A stretch of DNA of 64,000 bases from the NCBI GenBank assembly GCA_040903745.1, contig JBBDUV010000047.1:1-64000 (forward strand), read 5' to 3'. The stretch is from M55B112 sp040903745. GTDB taxonomy: Bacteria > Bacteroidota > Bacteroidia > Bacteroidales > GCA-2748055. The notes below the pieces were generated by a model. The model was not told where the DNA came from and made no database searches. It was given only the letters and a program-made list of their open reading frames with translations. Numbering within the stretch: position 1 is the stretch's first letter; each line of letters begins with the position of its first letter. Made by a program: the position numbers and the translations under genes. Shown here piece after piece: positions 16,369-24,802 of the stretch.

Positions 16369-17010
16369 ATGGAGCTGAGCAAATTAACGGAGACAAAAAT
16401 TGTTAAAGCCGCAGAGCTGCTATTCTACCAGAAAGGAAAAGCCGGAACTTCCATGCAGGATATTGCCGATGAAGCAGGAATCACCCGTACGCTTCTGAAC
16501 TACTATTTTCGGAGCAAAGATAAACTGTTCGAAGCGGTTTTCAGAACGGCGATGGAACGTTTTGTTCCAGCGCTGGCCGAAATGCTCCATTCTAACATGC
16601 CCTTTAGTGAATATCTTCCGGGGATGATTGAAACGATGATTGACACATTGATCGAAAATCCACATATCCCGGTATTCGTTCTCCAGGAATTATCATCCAA
16701 CCCCGGAAGGATGGCGCAGATCATTAAGGAGATGGGTATCAACAGCGAAGTTGCCATGGAGAAGCTGATCAGCAATGCTGATTTTGTAAATCTTCCTTTC
16801 GATCCCAGGCATGCCATAATGAATGTCATCAGTCTTTGCATTTTCCCCTTTGCCTCACGTCCGGTGGTACAGGAAGTAATTTTTGGGGGAGATGAAGAGG
16901 CGTACCTGCAGGGCATGAAGGATCGAAAGAAAATCCTGCCAGAAATGATTTTGAAATTTATGAACCCCTCATCATTGAGTTCAGATTATATCAGCGGTGA
17001 TAAGACATAA
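16369..17010 (+). CDS. TetR family transcriptional regulator
   Basis: The 213-residue protein starts MELSKLTETKIVKAAELLFYQKG and carries a TetR_N helix-turn-helix (about residues 8-54) with MQDIADEAGITRTLLNYYFRSKDKLFEAVF. The C-terminal part is a helical ligand-binding domain of normal size. ATG 16369 fits the family better than an in-frame ATG at 16285. It precedes the efflux operon in the same direction, 85 bp from tolC, and is probably its repressor, released by a pump substrate. Confidence 0.9.
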   Translation: MELSKLTETKIVKAAELLFYQKGKAGTSMQDIADEAGITRTLLNYYFRSKDKLFEAVFRTAMERFVPALAEMLHSNMPFSEYLPGMIETMIDTLIENPHIPVFVLQELSSNPGRMAQIIKEMGINSEVAMEKLISNADFVNLPFDPRHAIMNVISLCIFPFASRPVVQEVIFGGDEEAYLQGMKDRKKILPEMILKFMNPSSLSSDYISGDKT

Positions 17011-17095
17011 GGACATATATAAATGGTTCGTTAGCAAAATGTTCGGTGATGAGGGTTGCTCATAAAGTATTAATGTACATGAACGCAATGAAATC

Positions 17096-18427
17096 ATGAA
17101 AAGAATAGGACAAATATCTCAAATGAGGGGTACAATGTTGTTGTCGCTGCTGGTTATTATGGTTGCAAGGATCAACGCACAGGATGTTGCAACGGACCAG
17201 CAACCGGAAAATTCAGATCCGACGTTTACCCTCGGACAATGCCTCAATGCAGCTACGCAACATACTCCGGGAATTCGCAGCATGGAAATTCTGAAGCAGC
17301 AACAAATTCTTTTGGAGGAGAATATCAGGATCAGCTGGCTGCCTGCGTTTGACCTCAATGGCAAAGCCAGCTATCAGTCAGACGTGGTGACCATCGAAAT
17401 CGATAATGCATCTATCCCAATCACATTTCCTGAAATGCCACACGACCAGTACTCCCTGAATATTGATGTTAGACAGACCATCTATGACGGGGGACAGTCA
17501 AAACATGCGCGCCTCTATGAACAGCGAAAAACCGAGGCGGCCATACAGCAGATCGAGGTGGAGACCTATCGTATTAAGGAGCAGGTTGCAGGGCTCTACC
17601 TGTCGGTCCTTGCCGCGGAGGAAAACAGGAACAACATGGAACTGATGTTATCAAACCTGAAAGAGCAGGAGAAAGCACTGCTATCTGCATTGGCGAACGG
17701 TGTTGCATCTGAAAAGGACCTCAGGGTAATCAGGGTTGAGATATTGAAGGTACTCCAGAGCCTGTCAGACACAGATGCGGCAAGGAACAGTGCGATGAAG
17801 ATGTTGGCGGTATATACCGGAATCAATTTTAAGGAGGATGCAAGGTTGAAACCCCCTTATTTTGAAATAGAGGAGGAGTCGGAAAGGCAACGGCCTGAAC
17901 TAAAAATGTATACACTGCAGAAAGAGACGATCAAATCCGGAAAGGATCTTGCATCAGCAAAGCGAATGCCTAAGATTTTTGCATATGGACAGGCCGGATA
18001 CGGCCGTCCAGGGTATAACTTGCTCAACACCGGGTTTGATACCTATTATTTGGTGGGAGCGGGTCTGAAATGGAACATTTGGGACTGGAACAGTACAGAC
18101 AGGGAAAAGCAAATTCTCGATCTGAACAGCCAAATGATCGGCACATCCAGGGAAGCTTTCAACATGCAAATGGATGCGGCCACGGTGAAAGAAATTGAAA
18201 CGATGAAGCAGCTTAAAAGCAATCTCGAACTGGACATGAAAATCCTTGAAATGCAAATGGAGATTACCAATGATGCAGCATCTCAACTGGAGAATGGTAT
18301 AATAACTGCTACCGAATACATGCTTGAACTCAACAAGGAATCAGCAGCACGAATCCGCGAATCGATGCACAGGATTCTGCTGCTCCAATCGATGGCGAAA
18401 TACAAATTCTACCAGGGAACGCTTTGA
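17096..18427 (+). CDS. TolC-family outer-membrane efflux protein
   Basis: The 443-residue protein has a signal peptide (about 1-28, ending INAQ), then the two TolC repeats, made of long helices with strands between them. DVRQTIYDGGQSK (near 123) and GAGLKWNIWDWNSTDREKQ (near 320) are the typical strand-turn segments of the barrel. It should form the outer-membrane channel of the export system encoded downstream. The next gene lies 137 bp further and is preceded by an interspersed repeat. Confidence 0.9.
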   Translation: MKRIGQISQMRGTMLLSLLVIMVARINAQDVATDQQPENSDPTFTLGQCLNAATQHTPGIRSMEILKQQQILLEENIRISWLPAFDLNGKASYQSDVVTIEIDNASIPITFPEMPHDQYSLNIDVRQTIYDGGQSKHARLYEQRKTEAAIQQIEVETYRIKEQVAGLYLSVLAAEENRNNMELMLSNLKEQEKALLSALANGVASEKDLRVIRVEILKVLQSLSDTDAARNSAMKMLAVYTGINFKEDARLKPPYFEIEEESERQRPELKMYTLQKETIKSGKDLASAKRMPKIFAYGQAGYGRPGYNLLNTGFDTYYLVGAGLKWNIWDWNSTDREKQILDLNSQMIGTSREAFNMQMDAATVKEIETMKQLKSNLELDMKILEMQMEITNDAASQLENGIITATEYMLELNKESAARIRESMHRILLLQSMAKYKFYQGTL

Positions 18428-18451
18428 AATTATTATGAAATAATGAAACAA

Positions 18452-18502
18452 CCGGAACGAAGTGGAGTTCATGAGGCAGACGAATGAGGACGAATAACTC
18501 AC
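18452..18502 (-). repeat. Interspersed ~50-bp repeat, copy 2 (inverted)
   Basis: Read on the minus strand this copy begins GTGAGTTATTCGTCC and ends CATGAACTCCACTTCGTTCCGG, matching the ends of the copy at 14569-14618. The centre differs (TCATTCGTCTGC against GCCTTCGGCGGA). It lies between the tolC-like gene and the HlyD-like gene of one operon. Confidence 0.7.
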
Positions 18503-18564
18503 TTGTAGTTAAAACGACAATTATAGTATTATACATCAAGTATTTAAATAAATAATTTACAGTT

Positions 18565-19443
18565 ATGAACCGAACAACCATCTCTTGTATCATCGGTATT
18601 TTACTGTCTGGTTGCGGCAACAACGAGCAGGCAGCTGATGCTTACGGAAATTTTGAGGCTGTAGATGTGCTTGTATCCGCCGAAGGCCAGGGCAAGCTTC
18701 TCTCTTTCGATATTGAAGAAGGCGAAAGGCTCTCCGTTGGAAAAACAGTTGCTGTGATTGATACCATCCAACTGCACCTTCAAAAGGAACAGATCAGGGC
18801 CTCACTGAACGTTGTACGAAGCAACTATGTGACCGTCGAGGCCCAATCGGCTTCATACAGGGTGCAGCTCGATAACCTGGACCGTGAATTGAAGCGGATA
18901 GAGAACCTGCTTACAGATGGTGCTGCGACAGGCAAGCAGCGCGACGATATCCTTGGCAATATGGCCCTGGTCAAATCCCAGCGTTCAGCATTGCAGGCGC
19001 AGAAGGCCACCATATCGGCGGAAGAGCATACCCTGCTTGTGCAGGTAAGACAGATCGAAAACCAGATACAAAAGTCAATGACTATCAATCCGATCGACGG
19101 ATTGGTGCTCGAAAAATACAGACAGTCCGGGGAGATCGTTGCCCCGGGACAGGCTCTCTATAAAATTGCCGATACTGATCAGCTTATCCTCAGGGCCTAT
19201 ATCAGCGGGGACCAGCTCAGCGGTGTAAAAGTGGGTGACCAGGTGATTGTGAGGTATGACGGGCCCAGCGGGATAGCAGAAACCAAAGGTACCGTTTCAT
19301 GGATCGCATCCCAGGCCGAGTTCACCCCGAAAATTATTCAGACCAGGGAAGAGCGGGTCAACCTGGTTTACGCGATGAAGGTGATTGTCGTAAACGACGG
19401 CAGCCTCAAGATAGGCATGCCCGGTGAGGTGAAATTCAGATAG
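18565..19443 (+). CDS. HlyD-type membrane fusion lipoprotein
   Basis: The 292-residue protein begins with a lipoprotein signal (ILLSGCGNN, acylated Cys near residue 13). A biotinyl-lipoyl half (YGNFEAVDVLVSAEGQGKLLSFDIEEGE) follows, then a coiled-coil hairpin (about 75-165), the second lipoyl half (NPIDGLVLEKYRQSGEIVAPGQALYKIAD) and a beta barrel. It should link the inner-membrane ABC transporter with the TolC channel, as YbhG does in E. coli. The next gene starts 1 bp after its stop. Confidence 0.9.
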   Translation: MNRTTISCIIGILLSGCGNNEQAADAYGNFEAVDVLVSAEGQGKLLSFDIEEGERLSVGKTVAVIDTIQLHLQKEQIRASLNVVRSNYVTVEAQSASYRVQLDNLDRELKRIENLLTDGAATGKQRDDILGNMALVKSQRSALQAQKATISAEEHTLLVQVRQIENQIQKSMTINPIDGLVLEKYRQSGEIVAPGQALYKIADTDQLILRAYISGDQLSGVKVGDQVIVRYDGPSGIAETKGTVSWIASQAEFTPKIIQTREERVNLVYAMKVIVVNDGSLKIGMPGEVKFR

Positions 19444-19444
19444 C

Positions 19445-20359
19445 ATGTCATTCACTGTGGACAATATCAGCAAATCGTTCGGTGATGTCCGTGCGCTCGA
19501 TCAAGTCTCATTTAAGACAGGCGATGGGGAGCTGTTCGGACTGATTGGTCCGGATGGCGCAGGAAAGACCACCCTCTTTCGCATCCTCGTAACCCTTTTA
19601 TTGCCGGATTCCGGACAGGGTCTTGTCAAAGGAATGGATGTAGCTGGATCGCCCCGGCAAATCCGCAGGATCATGGGGTATATGCCCGGACGCTTTTCGC
19701 TTTACCCTGACCTTTCAGTAAAGGAAAATCTGGAGTTTTACGCTACGGTTTTTGGAACGACCGTTTCAGAACAGTACGAATTTGTGAAACCCATCTACTC
19801 CCATATTGAACCTTTTGAAGACAGGCTGGCTGGTAGACTGTCGGGCGGAATGAAACAGAAGCTCGCCCTCTCCTGTGCACTGATCCACCGTCCGGAGGTC
19901 CTGGTGCTCGACGAACCCACTACAGGAGTTGACGCACTGTCCCGCAGCGAGTTCTGGGAGATGCTCAGGGGGATCAAAGCGCAGGGAATCACCATACTAG
20001 TTTCCACACCCTATATGGATGAAGCAACACTGTGCGACAGGGTGGCGCTGATACAGAAAGGCAGGATACTCTCCGTAACAGAACCTGCAGACCTGCAGCT
20101 TCCAGATGGAATGAAAGCATTCTCCTTCCGCGCTTCAGGAAAAATACACGCTTATCTGCATCGCTTGCGCGAACTGGACAGCTGTCATTCGGCCTACCTG
20201 TTCGGCAACGAAATACATCTGGTGGTAACGGGGGATAGCGATGCCCAAGGGCTGCAGAGGATACTGAGCACATGGAACATTCCGGGCATGATCCTGAAAG
20301 AGATCAAGCCAGGGGTAGAGGATATTTTTATGGAACTCATGAAATCCAAAGAAGCATGA
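19445..20359 (+). CDS. ABC transporter ATP-binding protein (first of two)
   Basis: The 304-residue ATPase has Walker A GPDGAGKTTL (near residue 37), a Q-loop replaced by GYMPGRFSLYPDLSV, signature LSGGMKQKL and Walker B VLVLDEPTTGVD, with the H-loop altered to STPYMDEA (Thr-Pro where His is usual). The missing switch His suggests this may be the degenerate site of an asymmetric pair. It corresponds to the N-terminal half of YbhF. It overlaps the next gene by ATGA. Confidence 0.9.
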   Translation: MSFTVDNISKSFGDVRALDQVSFKTGDGELFGLIGPDGAGKTTLFRILVTLLLPDSGQGLVKGMDVAGSPRQIRRIMGYMPGRFSLYPDLSVKENLEFYATVFGTTVSEQYEFVKPIYSHIEPFEDRLAGRLSGGMKQKLALSCALIHRPEVLVLDEPTTGVDALSRSEFWEMLRGIKAQGITILVSTPYMDEATLCDRVALIQKGRILSVTEPADLQLPDGMKAFSFRASGKIHAYLHRLRELDSCHSAYLFGNEIHLVVTGDSDAQGLQRILSTWNIPGMILKEIKPGVEDIFMELMKSKEA

Positions 20360-21114
20360 TGAAGGATAATCATATCATTGAGGTACATGACCTGGTGAAG
20401 AAATTCGGTGCCTTTGTGGCCAATGACCACCTGACCTTTCATGTGGAGGAGGGGGAAATATTTGGATTCCTGGGGGCAAATGGCGCCGGAAAAACAACCG
20501 CGATGCGTATCCTCTGCGGACTCTCCTTTCCAACATCGGGGGAGATCAATGTTGCCGGATACGATGTATACAGTGAGCGTGAAAAAATCAAAAAGAACAT
20601 CGGGTATATGTCACAAAAATTCTCCCTCTACGATGACCTCACCGTGTCGGAGAATATACGACTCTATGCAGGGATCTACGGTGTGAAAAAGCGACAGGTG
20701 GCCGAGAGGGAGGCGCAGTTGCTTGGCAGACTCGGGATTACCGATATCCACAACAGGTTGATCAGTGAAATCCCTACCGGATGGAAACAAAAACTGGCCT
20801 TTTCGGTGGCCATTTTCCACTATCCGAAGATTGTCTTCCTGGACGAACCCACCGGTGGGGTAGATCCTGTAACCAGGCGGCAGTTTTGGGAAATGATTCA
20901 TGAAGCGACCAACGAAGGCATTACCGTCTTTGTTACCACGCACTATATGGACGAAGCAGAGTACTGCGACAGGGTGTCGGTCATGGTTGATGGCCGAATT
21001 GATGCGCTGGATACCCCTGAAAATCTCCGGCAGCAATACCAGGCGAAAAATATGAACGAGGTCTTTCTGAAACTTGCCAGAGGAGCCGTTAACGGGAAGG
21101 AGGCTGGAGCATGA
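20356..21114 (+). CDS. ABC transporter ATP-binding protein (second of two)
   Basis: The 252-residue ATPase has Walker A GANGAGKTTAM, Q-loop GYMSQKFSLYDDLTV, Walker B IVFLDEPTGGVDP and H-loop TTHYMDEAEYCD with the switch His present. The signature is degenerate, SEIPTGWKQKL instead of LSGG. Together with the preceding gene this gives one site with a good signature and one with a good switch His, a complementary pair like the fused YbhF. The ATG at 20356 overlaps the previous stop (ATGA); a second ATG follows at 20359. Confidence 0.9.
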   Translation: MMKDNHIIEVHDLVKKFGAFVANDHLTFHVEEGEIFGFLGANGAGKTTAMRILCGLSFPTSGEINVAGYDVYSEREKIKKNIGYMSQKFSLYDDLTVSENIRLYAGIYGVKKRQVAEREAQLLGRLGITDIHNRLISEIPTGWKQKLAFSVAIFHYPKIVFLDEPTGGVDPVTRRQFWEMIHEATNEGITVFVTTHYMDEAEYCDRVSVMVDGRIDALDTPENLRQQYQAKNMNEVFLKLARGAVNGKEAGA

Positions 21115-22217
21115 AACGCTTTCTGGGATTCGTAAAGAAGGAGTTCAGGCATATCTTTCGGGATGTGCGCACGCTTGTGATCCTTTTTGGATTGCCAGTG
21201 ATGATGATTATCCTTTTTGGATACGTAGTAAGCAATGACCTGAAAGATATCCGGATCGCCATCCTGGATCTGTCAGGCGACCGGATGACCCACGACATCA
21301 CCAACAAGGTTCTTGCTTCGGGATATTTTGTCCAGGCAGGAAATCTTACCAGCGAAAAGGAGATAGAAAGAGCGTTTCAGTCGGGCCGTGCCAAGGTCGT
21401 GCTTATTTTCGGACCAGATTTTGAATCCCGTGTTGTGAATGATAAGAGGGCCGCACTCCGCCTGGTTGTAGATGCTGCAGATGCCAATTCGGCGCAGCTT
21501 GCAGTGAATTATGCCCAGGGTATCATCGCTTCCTATTTCACTGATCTTCAGAATAATGTTTCCGTTCCCTGGCGCGTGGAAACAAGATCCAGGATGATGT
21601 ACAATGAGTCGATGAAGGGAGTGTATATGTTTGTGCCCGGACTCATGGCGCTGATCCTGATGCTGATTTCTGCACTGATGACCTCCATCACGATTACACG
21701 TGAAAAGGAGTTCGGCACTATGGAACCACTGCTGGCGTCACCACTGAGGCCCCGGGAAATTATTCTCGGAAAGGTCACTCCCTATGTCCTACTCTCTTTC
21801 GTGAACGCTCTTACCATTCTGATCCTGGGTGTGCTGGTATTCAAGGTTCCGGTGACAGGGAGCATACCCCTGCTGCTCGCCGAGAGTCTGCTCTATATCA
21901 CCCTGGCACTCTCCCTGGGTGTGTTTATCTCCTCTGTGGCAAAAACCCAGCAGATCGCCATGGTGTTTTCGATGGTGGGTCTGATGCTTCCCACCATCCT
22001 GTTATCGGGATTCATCTTCCCGATCGAGAATATGCCTGCAGTTCTGCAGTGGTTCTCCAGCATCATGCCCGCCCGGTGGTTTATAGTGATCATCAAGAAT
22101 ATTATGCTGAAGGGTACCGGTCTTTTGTTCGTCTGGAAAGAGACATTGATCCTTCTTCTAATGACAGTTTTCTTTATTTTGGCCGCCGTAAGGAGGTTTA
22201 AAACACGGTTGGAATAG
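21111..22217 (+). CDS. ABC-2 type permease (YbhS-like)
   Basis: The 368-residue membrane protein has one N-terminal helix (about 22-43), a large extracytoplasmic domain (about 45-170), and five more helices including FVPGLMALILMLISALMTSITITREKE and the typical ABC-2 loop EFGTMEPLLASPLRPREIILGK. It forms half of the transmembrane channel. It overlaps the upstream ATPase by ATGA and precedes its partner permease by 2 bp. Confidence 0.93.
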   Translation: MKRFLGFVKKEFRHIFRDVRTLVILFGLPVMMIILFGYVVSNDLKDIRIAILDLSGDRMTHDITNKVLASGYFVQAGNLTSEKEIERAFQSGRAKVVLIFGPDFESRVVNDKRAALRLVVDAADANSAQLAVNYAQGIIASYFTDLQNNVSVPWRVETRSRMMYNESMKGVYMFVPGLMALILMLISALMTSITITREKEFGTMEPLLASPLRPREIILGKVTPYVLLSFVNALTILILGVLVFKVPVTGSIPLLLAESLLYITLALSLGVFISSVAKTQQIAMVFSMVGLMLPTILLSGFIFPIENMPAVLQWFSSIMPARWFIVIIKNIMLKGTGLLFVWKETLILLLMTVFFILAAVRRFKTRLE

Positions 22218-22219
22218 TT

Positions 22220-23341
22220 ATGAATACACTCTTCACATTATTGCGTAAGGAGTTCAGACAGATTTTCAGGAACAAGTTCATGCTGCCTGTGATCTTTGTC
22301 ATTCCCATTGTTCAAATGGTAATCCTGGTGTACGCAGCCAGCCTCGATATGAAAAACATTGATATGGTGGTGGTGGACCACGACCGATCCATGGCCTCGC
22401 GCAGACTCATATCCAAGTTCGCGGGTTCGCCGTTCTTTACCCTGAAAGGAACCACCTTTGAATACAAGGAGGCAGAACGGATGATCATCCGTGACCAGGC
22501 CGATGTCGTACTGCGGATTGAGAAAGGATTTGAAGCTGATTTGTATTCAGAGAGTCAGACCGAATGCCAGTTGATTATCAATGCGATCAATGCAACCGAG
22601 GCCGGGTTGATCAATGCCTATTCCGGACGGATCATCAGTGATTTCAACCTGGCGATCCGCACCGAATGGTTTGGAATAAACCGCGACGGAATGATGTTGA
22701 AAATCGATATTTCCACTGCATACTGGTTCAATCCGCTGATGGATTACAAGATCTATATGTTTTCCGGGATCCTGGTGATCGTGGTGACCATGATCGGGAT
22801 GCTGCTAACTGCCTTGAATCTTGTAAGGGAAAAAGAGCTTGGTACCGCTGAACAGATGAATGTCACCCCGATGAAAAAATACCAGTTCATCGTGGCAAAG
22901 CTACTTCCCTTCTGGATCATTGCCATGTTTGAATTGTCATTCGGACTGGTTCTAGGACACCTGTTGTTTAACCTGCCAGTGGAAGGAAGCCTGCTGTTGT
23001 TGTTCGGATTTGCTTCGGTATATGTCATTGTGGTCCTGTCAATCGGACTGTTCTTTTCCACATTTTCATCCACCCAGCAACAGCTGATGTTCGTTGCATT
23101 TTTCTTTATGATCACCTTTATCCTGATGAGCGGGGTGTTTACACCCCAGGAGAGCATGCCAGTGTGGGCGCAGAAGCTCAACGTGATCAATCCGGTGGCC
23201 TATTTCATGCGTGTGATCCGCATGGTGTTGCTGAAGGGGTCGGGAATCGCCGATATCGGCCGCGATCTTGCGGGCATCAGTATTTATGCTGTGTTGATTC
23301 TGACACTCGCCATCACCAATTACCGGAAAACGGCCACCTGA
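22220..23341 (+). CDS. ABC-2 type permease (YbhR-like)
   Basis: The 373-residue protein repeats the layout of its neighbour: N-terminal helix, large outer domain, then a five-helix ABC-2 core with REKELGTAEQMNVTPMKKYQFIVAK and MSGVFTPQESMPVWAQ. The two permeases probably form a heterodimer. It is the last gene of the efflux operon and converges with narI. Confidence 0.93.
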   Translation: MNTLFTLLRKEFRQIFRNKFMLPVIFVIPIVQMVILVYAASLDMKNIDMVVVDHDRSMASRRLISKFAGSPFFTLKGTTFEYKEAERMIIRDQADVVLRIEKGFEADLYSESQTECQLIINAINATEAGLINAYSGRIISDFNLAIRTEWFGINRDGMMLKIDISTAYWFNPLMDYKIYMFSGILVIVVTMIGMLLTALNLVREKELGTAEQMNVTPMKKYQFIVAKLLPFWIIAMFELSFGLVLGHLLFNLPVEGSLLLLFGFASVYVIVVLSIGLFFSTFSSTQQQLMFVAFFFMITFILMSGVFTPQESMPVWAQKLNVINPVAYFMRVIRMVLLKGSGIADIGRDLAGISIYAVLILTLAITNYRKTAT

Positions 23342-23498
23342 TTACACAGGTCCATCCAGGTTTATCATCAGGTTATTGTCTGCCGGAGGAAGATCTGAAT
23401 AAAGACTTTTGATCAACTTCTTCTTAAAAAAATTATCACCCTGGGGGCGTCAAACCTGCCTGCTGTTAAATAAATTACTGGCCCCTCCCAGTAAAGAA

Positions 23499-24176
23499 TC
23501 AGTCCGGTTTATTCTTATTGTTCCAAACCACAATCTGGTAGGGCCAGAAAAGGTATTTGAATGGATATACAAGAAAGTGCATAAAACGGGTAAAAGGTAT
23601 CATACCTATCAGAATAAAAGCAGATACGATGTGAAGCTGCACCATAAAAGGCATCGCAACAACTCCTGCAGGATCAGGGTTCAATTTGAAAACCGACCAG
23701 AGATAGGGTGTTAAAACTGTAGCGAACCAGGAAGAACCCCATCTGAAAAAGAATGCAATCCACAGACCAGAGATCACCTGAACCATGAGGAGAACATATA
23801 CAAATATATCCATGTTGGTGGTTACCACATGGAGTCTCTTGTTCCTGATACGCCTCCTGATGAGCAAAAGCAGTCCGGCCAGCAAAAGTAACCCAAAGGC
23901 AAAAGCGGTGATCTCCAGAATAAACAGCCGCAGGGGAACCCGGTTCCAGGCCAGCACTGACCGCGGTGTAAGAAATGCTGTGAGATGACCAAAAAACAGA
24001 AAGATCAACCCCCAGTGAAAAGGTCTGTTGCCAAAATAGAGTTCCCTGGTCTCAAGAAACTGGCTTGAAAGAGATGAAACCTGAAAACCCGAGAACAGGT
24101 ATCTGCGAATACTGCCCAGCAACAAGGAGAGAATCGCCAGGTAGGGTAATACTGCAAATAAAAATGAACCGCTCAT
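23499..24176 (-). CDS. narI: Respiratory nitrate reductase, gamma subunit (cytochrome b)
   Basis: The 225-residue protein has five membrane helices. Two His lie in NRPFHWGLIFLFFGHLTAF (about 52-70) and two in QLHIVSAFILIGMIPFTRFMHFL (about 178-202); in the family these bind the two b hemes that carry electrons from menaquinol or ubiquinol to NarH. The length agrees with E. coli NarI (225). It is the last gene of the nar operon. Confidence 0.95.
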   Translation of the reverse strand: MSGSFLFAVLPYLAILSLLLGSIRRYLFSGFQVSSLSSQFLETRELYFGNRPFHWGLIFLFFGHLTAFLTPRSVLAWNRVPLRLFILEITAFAFGLLLLAGLLLLIRRRIRNKRLHVVTTNMDIFVYVLLMVQVISGLWIAFFFRWGSSWFATVLTPYLWSVFKLNPDPAGVVAMPFMVQLHIVSAFILIGMIPFTRFMHFLVYPFKYLFWPYQIVVWNNKNKPD

Positions 24177-24201
24177 AGCATCTTTTTTTTAGTTCCTCAT
24201 G

Positions 24202-24801
24202 TTATCTGATATCTCTCCATTGTGGCAAACAGGTAAACTGCTCCGCCTTTTGCTGTGTACTGAAATCGAACTCCTCAAACTGTGAATCCGGAAATTCCAA
24301 CTCCATAATTTTTAGTAAGACGCGAAGCATACCTTTATATACATTACCATCAGAATGAAATGACTCAATCATTTTTCTTATGGCAGGGATCATCAGGGAG
24401 ACAATCATCTCTTCTGCCAGGCTTGTCTCGCTCAGCATAGGGAGCAATGTTAGTATATTGGGCAGATGATCGGGCAGTTCATTGCCACAGTCGTTGCCGG
24501 CATTTTCCTGCTCCTGCTTTATATGTGACAAAAAGACTCCGCGGTTGTAATCCTCCCCATACAATACATAACCTATATCGAGATAACAAAGCGCCTGAAC
24601 ATCAAACGTGCTGATATAATACTCCTGCTGTTCCTCAATAGTTTTTCTGGTAGTATGGGAAATATACTCCTCCACGGCCGGATCAGGATCGGATATAATC
24701 TCCCCGGTAATCCTTCTTAATTCTCCGGGGTAATCCGGCTTTAAGGGTGCTGGATATCTGAACACCTCAGCCAAAATAGTATAATGCGTTAAATCCCTCA
24801 T
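24202..24801 (-). CDS. narJ: Nitrate reductase molybdenum cofactor assembly chaperone
   Basis: The 199-residue soluble helical protein belongs to the NarJ/TorD family, with ALCYLDIGYVLYGEDYNRGVFLSHIKQEQ (about 70-98) corresponding to the conserved YVxxFD...L region. NarJ holds NarG while the molybdenum cofactor is inserted and is not part of the final complex. Sequence is more diverged than that of narG or narH, as is usual. It starts 1 bp after narH and ends 25 bp before narI. Confidence 0.88.
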   Translation of the reverse strand: MRDLTHYTILAEVFRYPAPLKPDYPGELRRITGEIISDPDPAVEEYISHTTRKTIEEQQEYYISTFDVQALCYLDIGYVLYGEDYNRGVFLSHIKQEQENAGNDCGNELPDHLPNILTLLPMLSETSLAEEMIVSLMIPAIRKMIESFHSDGNVYKGMLRVLLKIMELEFPDSQFEEFDFSTQQKAEQFTCLPQWRDIR

Positions 24802-24802
24802 C

